Of a stretch of DNA of 64,000 nucleotides, positions 22,378 through 32,070 are shown piece after piece (position 1 is the stretch's first letter; each line of letters opens with the position of its first letter). The stretch is taken from NCBI GenBank assembly GCA_007922305.1, contig ML677374.1, positions 12,643,511 through 12,707,510 on the forward strand, read 5' to 3'. Under the pieces are notes generated by a model. The model saw only the letters and a list, made by a program, of their open reading frames with translations. It was not told the DNA's origin and searched no databases. The DNA is from Dermatemys mawii (lineage: Eukaryota; Chordata; Testudines; Dermatemydidae). A program made the position numbers and the translations under genes.

Positions 22378-22608
22378 CAGGTCCAGGGGCTGTACACCAG
22401 GGAAGGACTGGGTGATGTGAAGCTCCTCTCTAATTTGTCCCCTTCTCAACACTAACCCTCTTGCTCTCCTCCTGAATGCCCCTGACATGTCTGACTCTGG
22501 GGATTCTCCTTCAGCTTTGCAACAGTGAAGGTGTCATCAGGCCATTTCCTGACATTTTAATGCTACTTTGCACTACTTAGGCTTACTTAGCATAAGGAGG
22601 CCTTAGCA

Positions 22609-22846
22609 CAGAGGTGGGCAATCAGTGGCCCGTTGGGGTAATCCTCTGGCTGGCTGCAAGACAATTTGTTTACATTGACCATCTGCAGGCACGGCTGCCT
22701 GCAGCTCCCAGTGGCCGTGGTTCTCCATTCCCGGCCAACGAGAGATGCGGGAAGTGGTGGCCAGCACAACCCAGCAGCCTGTGCCACTTCCTGCAGCTCC
22801 CATTGGCCAGGAATGGCAAACTGTGGCCACTGGGAGCTGCCTGTCT
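22609..22846 (+). mobile_element. GC-rich hAT-type non-autonomous element, 3'-truncated
   Basis: The left terminus CAGAGGTGGGCAATCAGTGG is a diverged CAGGGGTGGGCA end. The interior has GTTTACATTGACCATCTGCAGGCACGG and inverted GC-rich words: CTCCCAGTGGCCGTGG on one side, CTGTGGCCACTGGGAGCTGCCTG on the other. This is a well-known turtle repeat. The right terminal repeat is not found, so the copy ends early. Overlapping frames of 60-120 codons on both strands reflect GC-richness, not genes. Confidence 0.65.
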
Positions 22847-25284
22847 AGAAGGAGGAAAACTCGAGTATTAATTCTGAGAGGTCTAAGCTTGTTAGCATTG
22901 GAAGGCAAATGGAAGAGAATGGAATCCCTGAGACCTATTCCTAGCTGGCTAGCAGGTTGTGACATAGCATTGCAATGAGCTGGATAGAGTGAAAAGCTGC
23001 TATGGCCAAAACTTGCTGGTTAGAGAAACAGCATTTAGTTACTTGCCTTTATTTGTTTTACATTGTTTGTACAGAGTCAACAGGGGCTCAGAGTAACTGG
23101 GTGAAAATAAGAGTGCTAGGTCTTTTAGCTCTTTCTAGAGATACATTATGCTCCCTTGTTTATTATCATCAGGGGAAAAAAAATCCTTTTTTGTTTAGTC
23201 ACAGACCAAGGATGGCTCAGTCTTTTTCAATTGTGAAAAAAAATACGGAACAAGAAAATAATGTTGAAACATGCCAGACAACCTGTTTTATCCTGTGCTC
23301 AGCAATTACTTGTATTGTCAGCTGAAGTAAAGAAGCATATACCATTTCAAGGTATTTAGAACTGAATGAGTTTGCAAAATACAGCCGCTTCCAAGGGACT
23401 CTGCTCCTCTCATTCAGGTGATACAGGCACTCAGGTCCTGAATATGTTGTGCTGATGTGTTAGCAAAGTATAGGTTATCACTTGAAGGAGCCTGGGTACA
23501 CAGAATAATGTCTTAAAGAAAAACTGCCTTTATCTCCCTTGGAAAATAGAGGCTTGGCTTGGACACTCTGTGCAATACCCAAGCAAGTGGGAAAGGTGAT
23601 GTACACTATCTTTGCACTCTCCAGATCCCCTGTACAAAGCTCTGGCCATTCACAAATCCTGCTCTGGCCATCTCCTGCACTGGCCATTCACATCTCCAGC
23701 AATGGGGATTTCTCAGATGCCTGTATTAGGCAGATTTGGACTGTTTTATGCCACTGGGGTGGAGCAAAGGGGACAAGGCACAGGTCTGAATTTGTACTAT
23801 CAATTAGTGTTAATGTGAGAAAGGAGAAAGCCACAATAAAGTGAATTTTTAAAAAAAACAAGGAGAATACTTCAGAATTGGCCCTTAGCTGCTTTAAATA
23901 CATATTTCTATTAAATTGTTACAAAATACCACAGTTCGTTCTGCCTGTAATGTATTTCCTTATTACAATAAATATTGACATGACATTTGTGATCCCGTTT
24001 CTAGGGTGACATTGCACAAAATCGGTTAGAGCTGGGTAATAAAATCAGCTGCCAATCTCACAGAGCGCAAGGCTCAAGACAAACAGAGTCTGTAAACAGT
24101 GCTGCACTTCAAGATGTTTTATGAGCTGGGCTATTATTTACTTAGGGGTAAACCTAAAGAAGTTCATTTCAGATCTTGAATAAGGCACAAGGCTCCCCAG
24201 TAAGAGTCAGACTAAAAAGCTTAGTTCCTTGTGACAGGGGAGTGAAGGATGGTCAAGGTTACTAGACTCAAAATTTGAACGACCCTTTCCCCCTCACTGT
24301 TTGGAAAGTCTATGCCACTGTTTACATATTTTCCCCCACCCAAAAAATGTGTCAATATTCTTTAGAAATGCAAACAGATTTAAGCAAGCTCTTCAAAGCC
24401 CATAGGACCCAGAACGATATATTTTTAAGGAATCATGACCATCGTGTATTGTCGGGGAAGAGACAGGACTCTCTCCCACCTTTAACTTCAAAGTTAATGT
24501 GCATGCATGATGGAAGATGCTAAATCTGTCAGGGGACTCCCTTTAGTTTTAAGCTTCCAGATAACAGCGAGAGGTGGTAGAGAAAACATATTTGAAAAAC
24601 GATGGCATACCTTGCTAGTATCCCTTTAATCTTAAGATTCTGAGATGTAACAAGTAGAACTGCATGTCATGTTCCAGTGTGAATATGAATAGCCTAGAAA
24701 ATGGTTTCCCCTTTCACACATACATATTTTCTCAGATTGGCAAACTTTAAAAGACAGTAGTTGATGTGTTGTTTCTTTCAGATGCAGAAGGAAGCAAGCT
24801 GGCATGGATGAGAGTTAAAAGCTTGATTTTCCTTTTTACTAATCCATTCATCCATGTGGCTGTCAATTTTGTTGTCTGTCTAGCTGTTTGTCTTTGAATC
24901 TTATGCAGTGTTGTGGTTTTGACTTCTAGGATTGCTGGGTAATCATGATTGTGAGTAGAAGTGACACTAAAGAAATCTGGTTCTAATTGAAGAAGTAAAA
25001 CTGAGACCCTAATCTCAACTGAACCATGAACTATATCACTGCATGATGACACTGAGGCTGTGACATCACCACATTGCAACAGCAGCTCAGAAGAGTCTGT
25101 GCTTTGGGATTCACACAACAAATGGCAGGAAGTGGATGGTTTAACAGAGTAGCATCAAAGCTCTCGCCCTCTGGAGCTTTGGGAGTGGCAGAACCCTGAT
25201 TAGCTAATCCCCTCATGACTACCCACACTTTAGGTTTCTCTGGAGTGGCCTTGTGAGCTAAGAGCTGTGGCATGAAATCTTATT
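22847..25284. other. Unique non-coding sequence
   Basis: No gene or clear repeat is recognised in 2.4 kb. Frames of 60-124 codons overlap on both strands and have no motif. Confidence 0.5.
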
Positions 25285-25408
25285 TAGGGTGACCAGATGT
25301 CCTGATTTTATAGGGATAGTCTTGATTTTTTGGTCTTTTTCTTCTATAGGCTCCTATTCCCCCTCACCCCCCGTCCCGATTTTTCACACTGGTGGTCTGG
25401 TCACCCTA
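25285..25408 (+). mobile_element. hAT-like MITE with 7/8 target duplication
   Basis: Termini TAGGGTGACCAGATG and GGTCTGGTCACCCTA are inverted repeats. Flanks ATCTTATT (25277-25284) and ATCTTACT (25409-25416) match at 7 of 8 bases. The interior reads CCTGATTTTATAGGGATAG and CTATAGGCTCCTATTCCCC, the reverse complement of the copy at 16572. It is 124 bp and non-coding. Confidence 0.8.
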
Positions 25409-26424
25409 ATCTTACTGCTGTATCAGGGCAAACTCACCAGATCTTCTGAGAGCACAGATGTGGCAGATTTAAGCAGGACTGGATGAGATGGGCCCCTCGA
25501 CATGCCAGATTCTAATTTCACAGACACTGGTTTCATCCCAGTCTGATGTAATTAGCTTCAGTGGTGTTTCTCCGGACTTCTGCCAGATATAACTGAGATC
25601 AGAACCTGGGCTCCATCACTCATGTAGTATTGGGAGTTACTTTGGGGATTAGTTACCATGACCTCAGAGTATATGTCTGGGATGCTATAACAACTGTTTG
25701 TCATTCTACCCTTTCCTGGCCATCAAGTTGCATGGGTATTATACACCTCAGCACATCAGACCTAGGCAATGATATTCCTAAGTGACTAGTGATTTTGGAA
25801 GTCTCCCTTAAAGGGGTGGGCTGTCTTTTAGAAAGTCCTGAGCTCCTCCCCCTTTGAATATCAGGCCCATTTAAGGTACCCCATCCATAACCAGTAGCAA
25901 CCAGAAAATCACTAGCCGTTCTGGAAACTCTCAGCTTTAACTTGTACATTGGTGTTGATTCATTCTAATTCCAATAACAGCAAGCTGTGCTAAGGGCTAG
26001 ACTTTGGGAGCATCTGCCTTTTGACTGATACTGTACAGATCTTCATCTGGAAAACTTAGGCTGATGAAAGACTGCGTAGCAAGCATTGCTGGCATAGTTG
26101 TGATGGGAAAAAAAAACATTTCATTCCCCAATGGTCATGCTGTAGTGGCATGAAATTAGAAACTCTAATCAATAGTGCTTCACGCAGCATGACTCTCATG
26201 TCAAAAGAGTCTACGGTTTTAAAAAAAGTCCCAAATAAATATGAAAATCAAGGCCATGAAGTGTCTGAAATGAAGTATAATTCTGTCAAGCAATCACATC
26301 CAGTGATTCTTTTCACAAAACTTCTATCACATCCTTTCCCCTCCACACCTCTCTCCATGTAATTCTCATTTATTTATTTGCCCTTCATATGTGAAATATC
26401 ACTGATTCTAGTATTAGTTACTGA
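25409..26424. other. Unique non-coding sequence
   Basis: No gene is seen. Positions 25530-25610 (CCCAGTCTGATGTAATTAGC, TTCAGTGGTGTTTCTCC) weakly resemble the 'gatcctcag' palindromic repeats. Confidence 0.45.
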
Positions 26425-26535
26425 GATGGGCAGGGAGGGATGGGAATGGCTGAGTTCCAGTCTTAGGTCTGCCATGGACTTGCTGGGTGGCCTTAGATAA
26501 GACACTTAACCACTCCAGTTGTGCCAGATCTCACA
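26425..26535 (+). mobile_element. tRNA-SINE fragment (left of a tandem repeat)
   Basis: GAGTTCCAGTCTTAGGTCTGCC (B-box region) is followed by GCTGGGTGGCCTTAGATAAGACACTTAACC, the SINE middle. The 3' tail is absent. Confidence 0.5.
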
Positions 26536-26613
26536 TGGGAATACTGGCTGTCAGCTCTAGAATGTTATGTTATCTGAGTTTCAAGGAAAAAATGTGGGAA
26601 GGGCATTGAAGAG

Positions 26614-26791
26614 CTATTGACTGACTATTTACTGACTGCAAAATACTGCAAAATACTGACTATTTACTGACTATTTACTGACTGCAAAATACTGACTATT
26701 TACTGACTGCAATACTGACTATTGACTATTTACTGACTATTTACTGACTGCAAAATACTGCAAAATACTGACTATTTACTGACTGCAAAAT
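26614..26791. repeat. Compound tandem repeat
   Basis: This 178 bp tract is built from three overlapping short modules: ACTGACTATTT (11 bp), ACTGACTGCAAAAT (14 bp) and ACTGCAAAAT (10 bp). The right third repeats the order of the left third, which suggests a larger higher-order duplication. It probably arose by slippage and unequal exchange, and its length may vary between individuals. Confidence 0.9.
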
Positions 26792-26794
26792 GAG

Positions 26795-26890
26795 TGGGTT
26801 AAAGCAGAGCCTGGTTCTAACCTGTACCCCAGCCACTGATTCATGTGACCGTGGGCTACTCACTTAACCCATCTATGGCCAGGTCGTCAC
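26795..26890 (+). mobile_element. tRNA-SINE fragment (right of the tandem repeat)
   Basis: GCCTGGTTCTAACCTGTACCCC resembles a B-box region, and ATGTGACCGTGGGCTACTCACTTAACCCATC resembles the SINE middle. It repeats the same SINE portion as the left fragment, so the tandem repeat lies between two related SINE pieces and does not split a single copy. Confidence 0.45.
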
Positions 26891-27002
26891 AACAAAAAAA
26901 AGGAGTGTTCTTAACTTGATGTAAAATCCTAGAGAAGACAAGGCAAATGTAGTTTAACTTGAACTGTTAACTGAAGGTTAACCATAAAGGCTATCGGGAA
27001 GC

Positions 27003-27145
27003 CACTGTTCCCTCTAAGCTGTGTGCGTGTGCCTGCGCACACAGATCCTAAACCCTGTGCACACAGCAAAACACCACAGGCACAAAAATTTGCCCAGAAG
27101 ACTTTTTTTGCGCACACGACCTGTCAAAAATTAGAGGGAACATTG
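27003..27145. mobile_element. MITE with CACTGTTCCCTCTAA termini
   Basis: CACTGTTCCCTCTAA and TTAGAGGGAACATTG are inverted repeats. Flanks CGGGAAGC (26995-27002) and AGGAAAGC (27146-27153) match at 6 of 8 positions, consistent with an old hAT 8 bp duplication. The interior is rich in alternating GTGTGCGTGTGCCTGCGCACAC. Length is 143 bp, non-coding. Confidence 0.75.
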
Positions 27146-27787
27146 AGGAAAGCACTGGCTTTAACTAGACTTGCTAACTCCGGTGAACATTACAATTGCC
27201 TTGTCTTCACTAAGATCGTGGCTTGAGTTAGCTGCTTGAATTAAGTACACACCATTTTTTGGTAGTGAAAATAAGACCTGTGTCCTATAAATTAACAACA
27301 TTTATCTTCTACCTCACAAGGGTTTTTCTGATGAATTTGTAGGGTGCTTTGAGATCCTTAGTTGAAAGACCCTGTCCCTGCTGTTCCTCGCCCCATTCCC
27401 TACAAGGGGTTTGACTGCTGGGTTTGACAACCCCAAGTACTATGTGGCCGTCACCCTGAAATGGACTTGGCACTGGCTCCACTACACCAAAGAGGGGCAT
27501 TTTACCCAGAAAACAATCCCCAAAAGGAATTAGTGAAAAGTCAAATGAATATTTCTGCTTTTTTGGTGTTTTGCCATGTTTACCCAGCTCTATTGCTGAT
27601 AAAATTGAAAGCTGTCAAATTCAAAACTGAGAGCCAGAAATACGTGGTCACACTATGCTAAATTGTCACAAGATGCCACTAAGGTCAAGAACTTAGCAGT
27701 GAATCCTAGGGATTTATATAGGAATAACAAGAAGAATATCCAGTTACAATAATCAATATGAAAAATAAATCAATGTGTCCTATGGAG
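27146..27787. other. Unique non-coding sequence
   Basis: No gene or repeat is recognised. Confidence 0.5.
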
Positions 27788-27990
27788 GGTGTAAATCTTC
27801 ATGCTTGAAGGATTAAGCCAACCTCTAACTATTGGAGGTGAAGAGGAGACTTTCTTCAGGGGACATATTACTCCACGTTTCCCTTCTACAGGGTTCTTGC
27901 ATCATCCTTTAAAGCAGCTGGTGTTGGCCACTGTCAGGAAACTGGACAAGATGGACCACTTGTCTGTTTTGTAGAGCAGTTCCTATGGCC
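27788..27990 (+). mobile_element. CR1-related LINE 3' end, sense
   Basis: AAGCCAACCTCTAACTATTGGAGGTGAAGAGGAGACTTTCTTC, GTGTTGGCCACTGTCAGGAAACTGGAC and AAGATGGACCACTTGTCTG, then CAGTTCCTATGGCC at the 3' end, match the reverse complement of 19256-19440. It is a short 5'-truncated copy with no frame. Confidence 0.7.
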
Positions 27991-27992
27991 CT

Positions 27993-28040
27993 ATGGCCCA
28001 GATCCTCAAAGTTATTTAGGCACCTAACTCCCACTGATTT
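27993..28040. repeat. Half of a palindromic 'AGATCCTCAAAG..TTTAGGCACCTAAC' repeat
   Basis: GGCCCAGATCCTCAAAG and TTATTTAGGCACCTAACTCCC are one arm of a dispersed fold-back repeat. The other arm is missing. A related fragment is at 3808-3850. Confidence 0.45.
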
Positions 28041-28827
28041 GTATATGAAACAGCCTGCTAACAAAAGACAACTTTTCTTTATTTAAAAAGAGAAAGTAAC
28101 CACAACATGTGTGAGAAAGTAAGACAAAAGTCAGAAAACATGTACCCACCAAGCCTTCAGTGACTTGATCAATACATACAAAGTTTTAACTAAAGATCTG
28201 CACAGATATAAGGTATCCATTAATGACAAATGTCAGTTTTTGCAGCAATTGTGGCCAAGTTAAAAGGTTACTCTCTTTTACTGTGTATTGCTAAGCTCCA
28301 TTACACACAACCAGAGCATGATTTTATAAATGGCACAAGGGTTTTTGAGTCTCTCAGGATATTATTTCAGATATGGAAGCCCAACCACTGAATGCTGCTC
28401 TTCACTTGAAACCAAACTGGGGGCCAACAATTCTTATGCTATTAACGAAGATAAACCTGGCCTGTCATTGATGGTGTTCTAGAAATAGCAGGAGAGGGAG
28501 TTTCAAATCCTTTAAGGTTTGAAAAACATTTTCTCTCTCTAATCTCTCTCTCCCATCATCTGTTGATGCTGGGAGATATATATTTAATATAATTTGTTAA
28601 GTTAGGCATGAGTTGCATTTTATCCTTATTTATCTTGTACTCTTTCCTGACTTTTATAAGTTAGGTATTATTATTGTTAGATATTCCACTGTAAAGCGTG
28701 GGATTATGCACTTTTGGATTTGACTGTGGAACTAGGGAAAAAGCTCCATTTGAATTCTTTACAGTGCTGTTGTCCATCAAGTGCTAAATCAGTCTTGTGT
28801 GTGTTCGTGATTTTGTTCTGCTTTAGA
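28041..28827. other. Unique non-coding sequence
   Basis: No gene or clear repeat is recognised. Confidence 0.5.
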
Positions 28828-29290
28828 GAGACAGGGTGGGTGAGGTAATAGCTTTTATTGGACCAATTTCCATTGGTGAGAGAGATGAGACAAGCTTTCA
28901 TGCTTACACAGAGCTCTTTTTCAGGTCGCAGGAAAGGGACTCAGAGTGCCACAGCTAAACACAAGATGGACCAGATTGTTCAGCACAAGTAGTTAATGCT
29001 TATTTCAAGGAACCATTCAACACCTTTCAAGACCATTGACACCTTTCAAGTCTTAGAAGAGAAAGGGAAAAAAAGGAGAGGAGGCGGACAAGATGGTGTC
29101 ATGGATGATCTCATCGAGCTGTTCCCCATGACAATCTAGTTACCTTCTCCAGAGCTGGGAAAGAGCTCTGTGAAGCTTGAAAGCTTGTCCCTTCTACTAA
29201 GAGAAGTTGATCCAATGAAACATATTACTCACCTACTTCGTGAGTCTCATATTCTGGGACCAGTATGGCTACAACAACTCTGTGAACAAC
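28828..29290. mobile_element. Long fold-back retroelement relic with inverted hammerhead-like motifs
   Basis: The outer arms pair: AGGGTGGGTGAGGTAATAG and TTTTATTGGACCAA on the left against TTGATCCAATGAAACATATTACTCACC on the right. The inner arms pair too: ACAAGCTTTCATGCTTACACAGAGCTC (28890-28915) against AGAGCTCTGTGAAGCTTGAAAGCTTG (29162-29187). The right end carries GGGACCAGTATGGCTACAACAAC, typical of a common turtle repeat. Each inner arm holds GCTTGAAAGCTTGTC- or GCATGAAAGCTTGTC-type sequence, the same layout as the 5.4 kb motif. I infer a Penelope-like terminal pair; no reverse transcriptase is present. Confidence 0.6.
29155..29190 (+). ncRNA. Degenerate hammerhead-like motif
   Basis: CTGGGAA-AGAGCTCTGTGAAGCTT-GAAA-GCTTGTC-CC. 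The core box differs from CTGANGA at two positions, stem II is imperfect (AGAGCT/AAGCTT), GAAA is intact, and the predicted cleavage site is changed. The mirror copy on the minus strand is at 28887-28924 with CTGAAAA as its box. Neither is expected to cleave. Confidence 0.3.
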
Positions 29291-29870
29291 AGGTTTATGT
29301 TTTTCAGACTTGCAGGTGAATGCTAGAGCCATGAAGATGAGAAGCCGATCCCTGTGCTCTGAGTTAGCATAGTACCAGGTAATCACTGCTCCCTTTTAGG
29401 AGGAGGGGCTTTGGGTGAAACGAGATAACCATTTATTACTTGGTTATGGCTGGGATTTCATTGAGGGGTGAAGATGACTGGTCAGGCAACAAACTAAGGC
29501 TCTTGCAGAATCTACATTCGCACAAGTGAAGAGGAACTGCTCTGGTGGTGAAATGTGGATGGACAACTCCACTGTCAGGAACTGTGGGCCTGAGCTCCCT
29601 CAGCAGAGCCTGGGGCTAGCTGGCTCAGCCCACAGGCTGGTTAATAATCCCAGCTGTGCTGCAGCAGAATCACCAGATTGACTGGCCCAACCGACTGATT
29701 GCTAGGAGCATACAGGTCTCCATTTAAACTCAGCAGCAGGTTGACGGAGGACTGAAGTGCGGTACTGATCTTCTCCTGGGTCTCTGACTCACCTTGGATG
29801 CTTCAAGCTACCCTGCCACCAGAACCTCTCTAGTTCATTCAGTAGCCCTTAATCTTTTAACTCTCAGCTG
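29291..29870. other. Non-coding sequence, GC-richer at 29560-29850; possible LTR remnant
   Basis: No gene is seen. The part from 29575 on (CTGAGCTCCCTCAGCAGAGCC, TTCTCCTGGGTCTCTGAC) has the composition of an LTR-type regulatory repeat, but no paired copy or terminal TG..CA is demonstrable. Confidence 0.3.
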
Positions 29871-30048
29871 AATTACAAATAAAAGTTTGTAATTACAAAT
29901 AAAAGGCATGCATCCAACAAAGTGGTTATTAGCCCACGAAAGCTTATGCTCTAATACTTTAGTTAGTCTTTAAGGTGCCACAGGACTCTTTGTTACTTCT
30001 GCAATCCCAGACTAACACGGCTACCCCTCTGATTCTAAATAAAAGTTT
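29871..30048 (+). mobile_element. Penelope-like (?) repeat with flanking direct repeats
   Basis: Between 29912 and 30035 lie GTGGTTATTAGCCCACGAAAGCTTATGCTC, then TTAGTCTTTAAGGTGCCACAGG and CAGACTAACACGGCTACCCC. This is one arm of the palindrome at 5332. AAATAAAAGTTT occurs at 29877-29888 and at 30037-30048, and similarity extends a few bases further left with two mismatches, consistent with a target duplication. A 20 bp tandem duplication (AATTACAAATAAAAG twice at 29871-29905) sits at the left junction. The core box of the ribozyme-like motif is degraded (CCAACAA). Confidence 0.65.
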
Positions 30049-30689
30049 ACAATGTATGTCCATCTTCACATTTTGCTACTATTTACAGGAAGCTGAGAAA
30101 AAACTCCAAAGCAAAACAGACAAGCTGGAAGTTATGTCCTCAGAGAGGGTTTTAGGCGTTTTTCCTCATTGTAGGTATAATTTTTTTATAGCGCTAATGA
30201 ATAATTTAAAGTCCTACATGTTAAAACAAATTAGAAAATAACCTACAGTTCAAGTTTTCTTTATAATACTGTATTGCAAACTGAGATTTTCAGTCTGGCC
30301 AGTAAGAAGTGAGTTTGGGTTTAATATTTTATGTCTATTTCTAATATGAGAAGTGGGTAAAAGTGATAGCTATACTGGATTTGGAGAACTGGGGAGTTAC
30401 CTCCAAAAAAATTCTGTACACCCATTTACAGTGGGCTTCTAGCTGTGAGGATTAGCTGAACAAAGTATACTCCCAGTCACATTAGTTTAACCACATAGAC
30501 TAGAGTCTGACTAAGCTCCAGAGGAAAAGGCAGCAGTGGTGTTGCACATGCTTTGCTTTCCTTTTGCTCATGTTTCTGTGATATTTGAAGACATTGGGAA
30601 CAGATCTTCAGGGGAAACCCCCTCCAAGTGCCTCTAAAGAACTGCAAATGTGATCAGGAGCTGTGTAACCAATAGCTCTTATTGGGAAT
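30049..30689. other. Unique non-coding sequence
   Basis: No gene or clear repeat is recognised. Confidence 0.5.
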
Positions 30690-31015
30690 GTCCAAGAAAA
30701 TGCTTTTCTGATGGAAAACACCAATTTGTCGAAACCAAATCTAGTCACAAGGGTGGATTTCTAGGAATCTCCTGGTTCAAAAAAACTTTGAAAAAAGTTT
30801 CAGACTGAAAAGCTCTATGTTTGAGGAAAAAAACCCTTTTTTTCTGAATTGTTAGCTGTTACACTTCATATGTCAAACAATAAAGGAGGTCAAAATCAAA
30901 ACAAAAAGTTTCAAGATTACTAAAGCGAAATATTTCAAATGTCCCAAACGAACTTTTTAAAATTGGTTTGCGACAATTTAAGATTTTGATTTTTTGTCCC
31001 CATTCAGAATGGGAT
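30690..31015. repeat. AT-rich interspersed repeat, 'GAAA..TTTC' type
   Basis: GATGGAAAACACCAATTTGTCG, AAAAAAGTTTCAGACTGAAAAGC, AAATATTTCAAATG and TTTGATTTTTTGTCCCC share words with the copies at 38630, 49690 and 61320. Non-coding, boundaries approximate. Confidence 0.45.
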
Positions 31016-31212
31016 TTTTTTTTAAACTCATGGGACAGAGGATAAAAATTACTTACCCAAGTCTAATAGGCAATGCCCATGTAAGCAGTCAGCTGTGGTT
31101 TGAATATATGCAGCTATGGATTATTAGAAGATCCAGTTACTTGCACGGAGACTTAGCATTCCATGTCCTGAAGTCACTTTTGCAAATGGGATTTAGGCTT
31201 CTAAGTGATTTA

Positions 31213-31471
31213 GGATCTGTCTACACTGTGTGGTTAGCATGCATCAGTAGGGGTATACATTCAGTGGGCACCAGGGTATCGTGCACTAACTGGTGTGGCA
31301 CTAAAAGTTGCCTACTCTGTGTCAATGTATGCCTGTTCCAAACAGCACAACGTCAAAGTGCACGGGGGAACTTTTTGTGCACGTCAGCAGGGTCCACATG
31401 GGCCACATGCTGGTGCACACTGGAATTTATACGCCAGTGGGGGCGCACTAACACACTGTGTAGACAAGCCC
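31213..31471. mobile_element. Harbinger-like MITE with TTA duplication
   Basis: The left end GGATCTGTCTACACTGTG and right end CACTGTGTAGACAAGCCC are imperfect inverted repeats. TTA lies directly outside both ends (31210-31212 and 31472-31474), as is usual for PIF/Harbinger elements. It is 259 bp, non-autonomous. Frames of 91 and 175 codons that cross it are by-products of the repeat. Confidence 0.7.
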
Positions 31472-31474
31472 TTA

Positions 31475-31951
31475 GATGCTCTGGAAAACTTTACCCAGAA
31501 TCATTCTGTTGTTGCACTTGAAATAAATATTCATTTAAACAAAGTGTTACCAGCTTGCCTGCCTGAATAGGAATTTCTTTGACCCTTTCTTATCTATACG
31601 TGTGAGCGGTTCAAATATGTGCAGTCCAGGCACCTGATAGCTCAAAGTGCCATTACTCCAGTGATGCATTTTGAAGTGAGGCCATTCCCACACTGCACTA
31701 CATTATGGCAGTGACAGCTCTGCATGGTGTACATCACCAGAGGCATGACATTCTGCTTTTGTATTTTAAAGTCTCACTCATATATCACAGAAAGTGCTGT
31801 CTCATTCCAGATACCTGCAGGCAGACAGGCGGACTGTCTTCAAAATAACAGCAAATAAAATCCGCCTGAGATTTTCAGTTTGAGTATCTGAGGTGAGATT
31901 TCACAGAGGCATCTTCACGTGGACAAGAGAGGTGATAACCTCTCTCGCTAT
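31475..31951. other. Unique non-coding sequence
   Basis: No gene or clear repeat is recognised. Confidence 0.5.
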
Positions 31952-32070
31952 AGGCCCCAGTTGAGCAAAGCAAAGCACTTAGGTATGTTCTCAAGTCCAT
32001 CCCTAATCAGTGCAGGATTTAATCATGTGCTTTAATATTAAGCACATGCTACAGGGCCATTTTGTATAGG
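31952..32070. repeat. Palindromic 'GCAAAGCACTTAGG..AAGCACATGCT' repeat
   Basis: GGCCCCAGTTGAGCAAAGC and AAAGCACTTAGG are followed by CATGTGCTTTAATATTAAGCACATGC, an internal perfect hairpin. It belongs to the same family as 12145 and 58806. Confidence 0.55.

Noticed and set aside
21907..22488. 193-codon minus-strand frame, the longest in the window
   Set aside because: It runs through the antisense of one CR1, unrelated DNA, and an inverted CR1 piece. Its CR1-like residues match a known C-terminus only in part, so it is a chimera of repeats.
26614..26791. CRISPR-like array
   Set aside because: Modules are adjacent and vary without unique spacers; the surroundings are vertebrate SINEs.
30994..31521. 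175-codon frame
   Set aside because: It crosses an AT-rich repeat and a Harbinger-like MITE; no protein motif is present.
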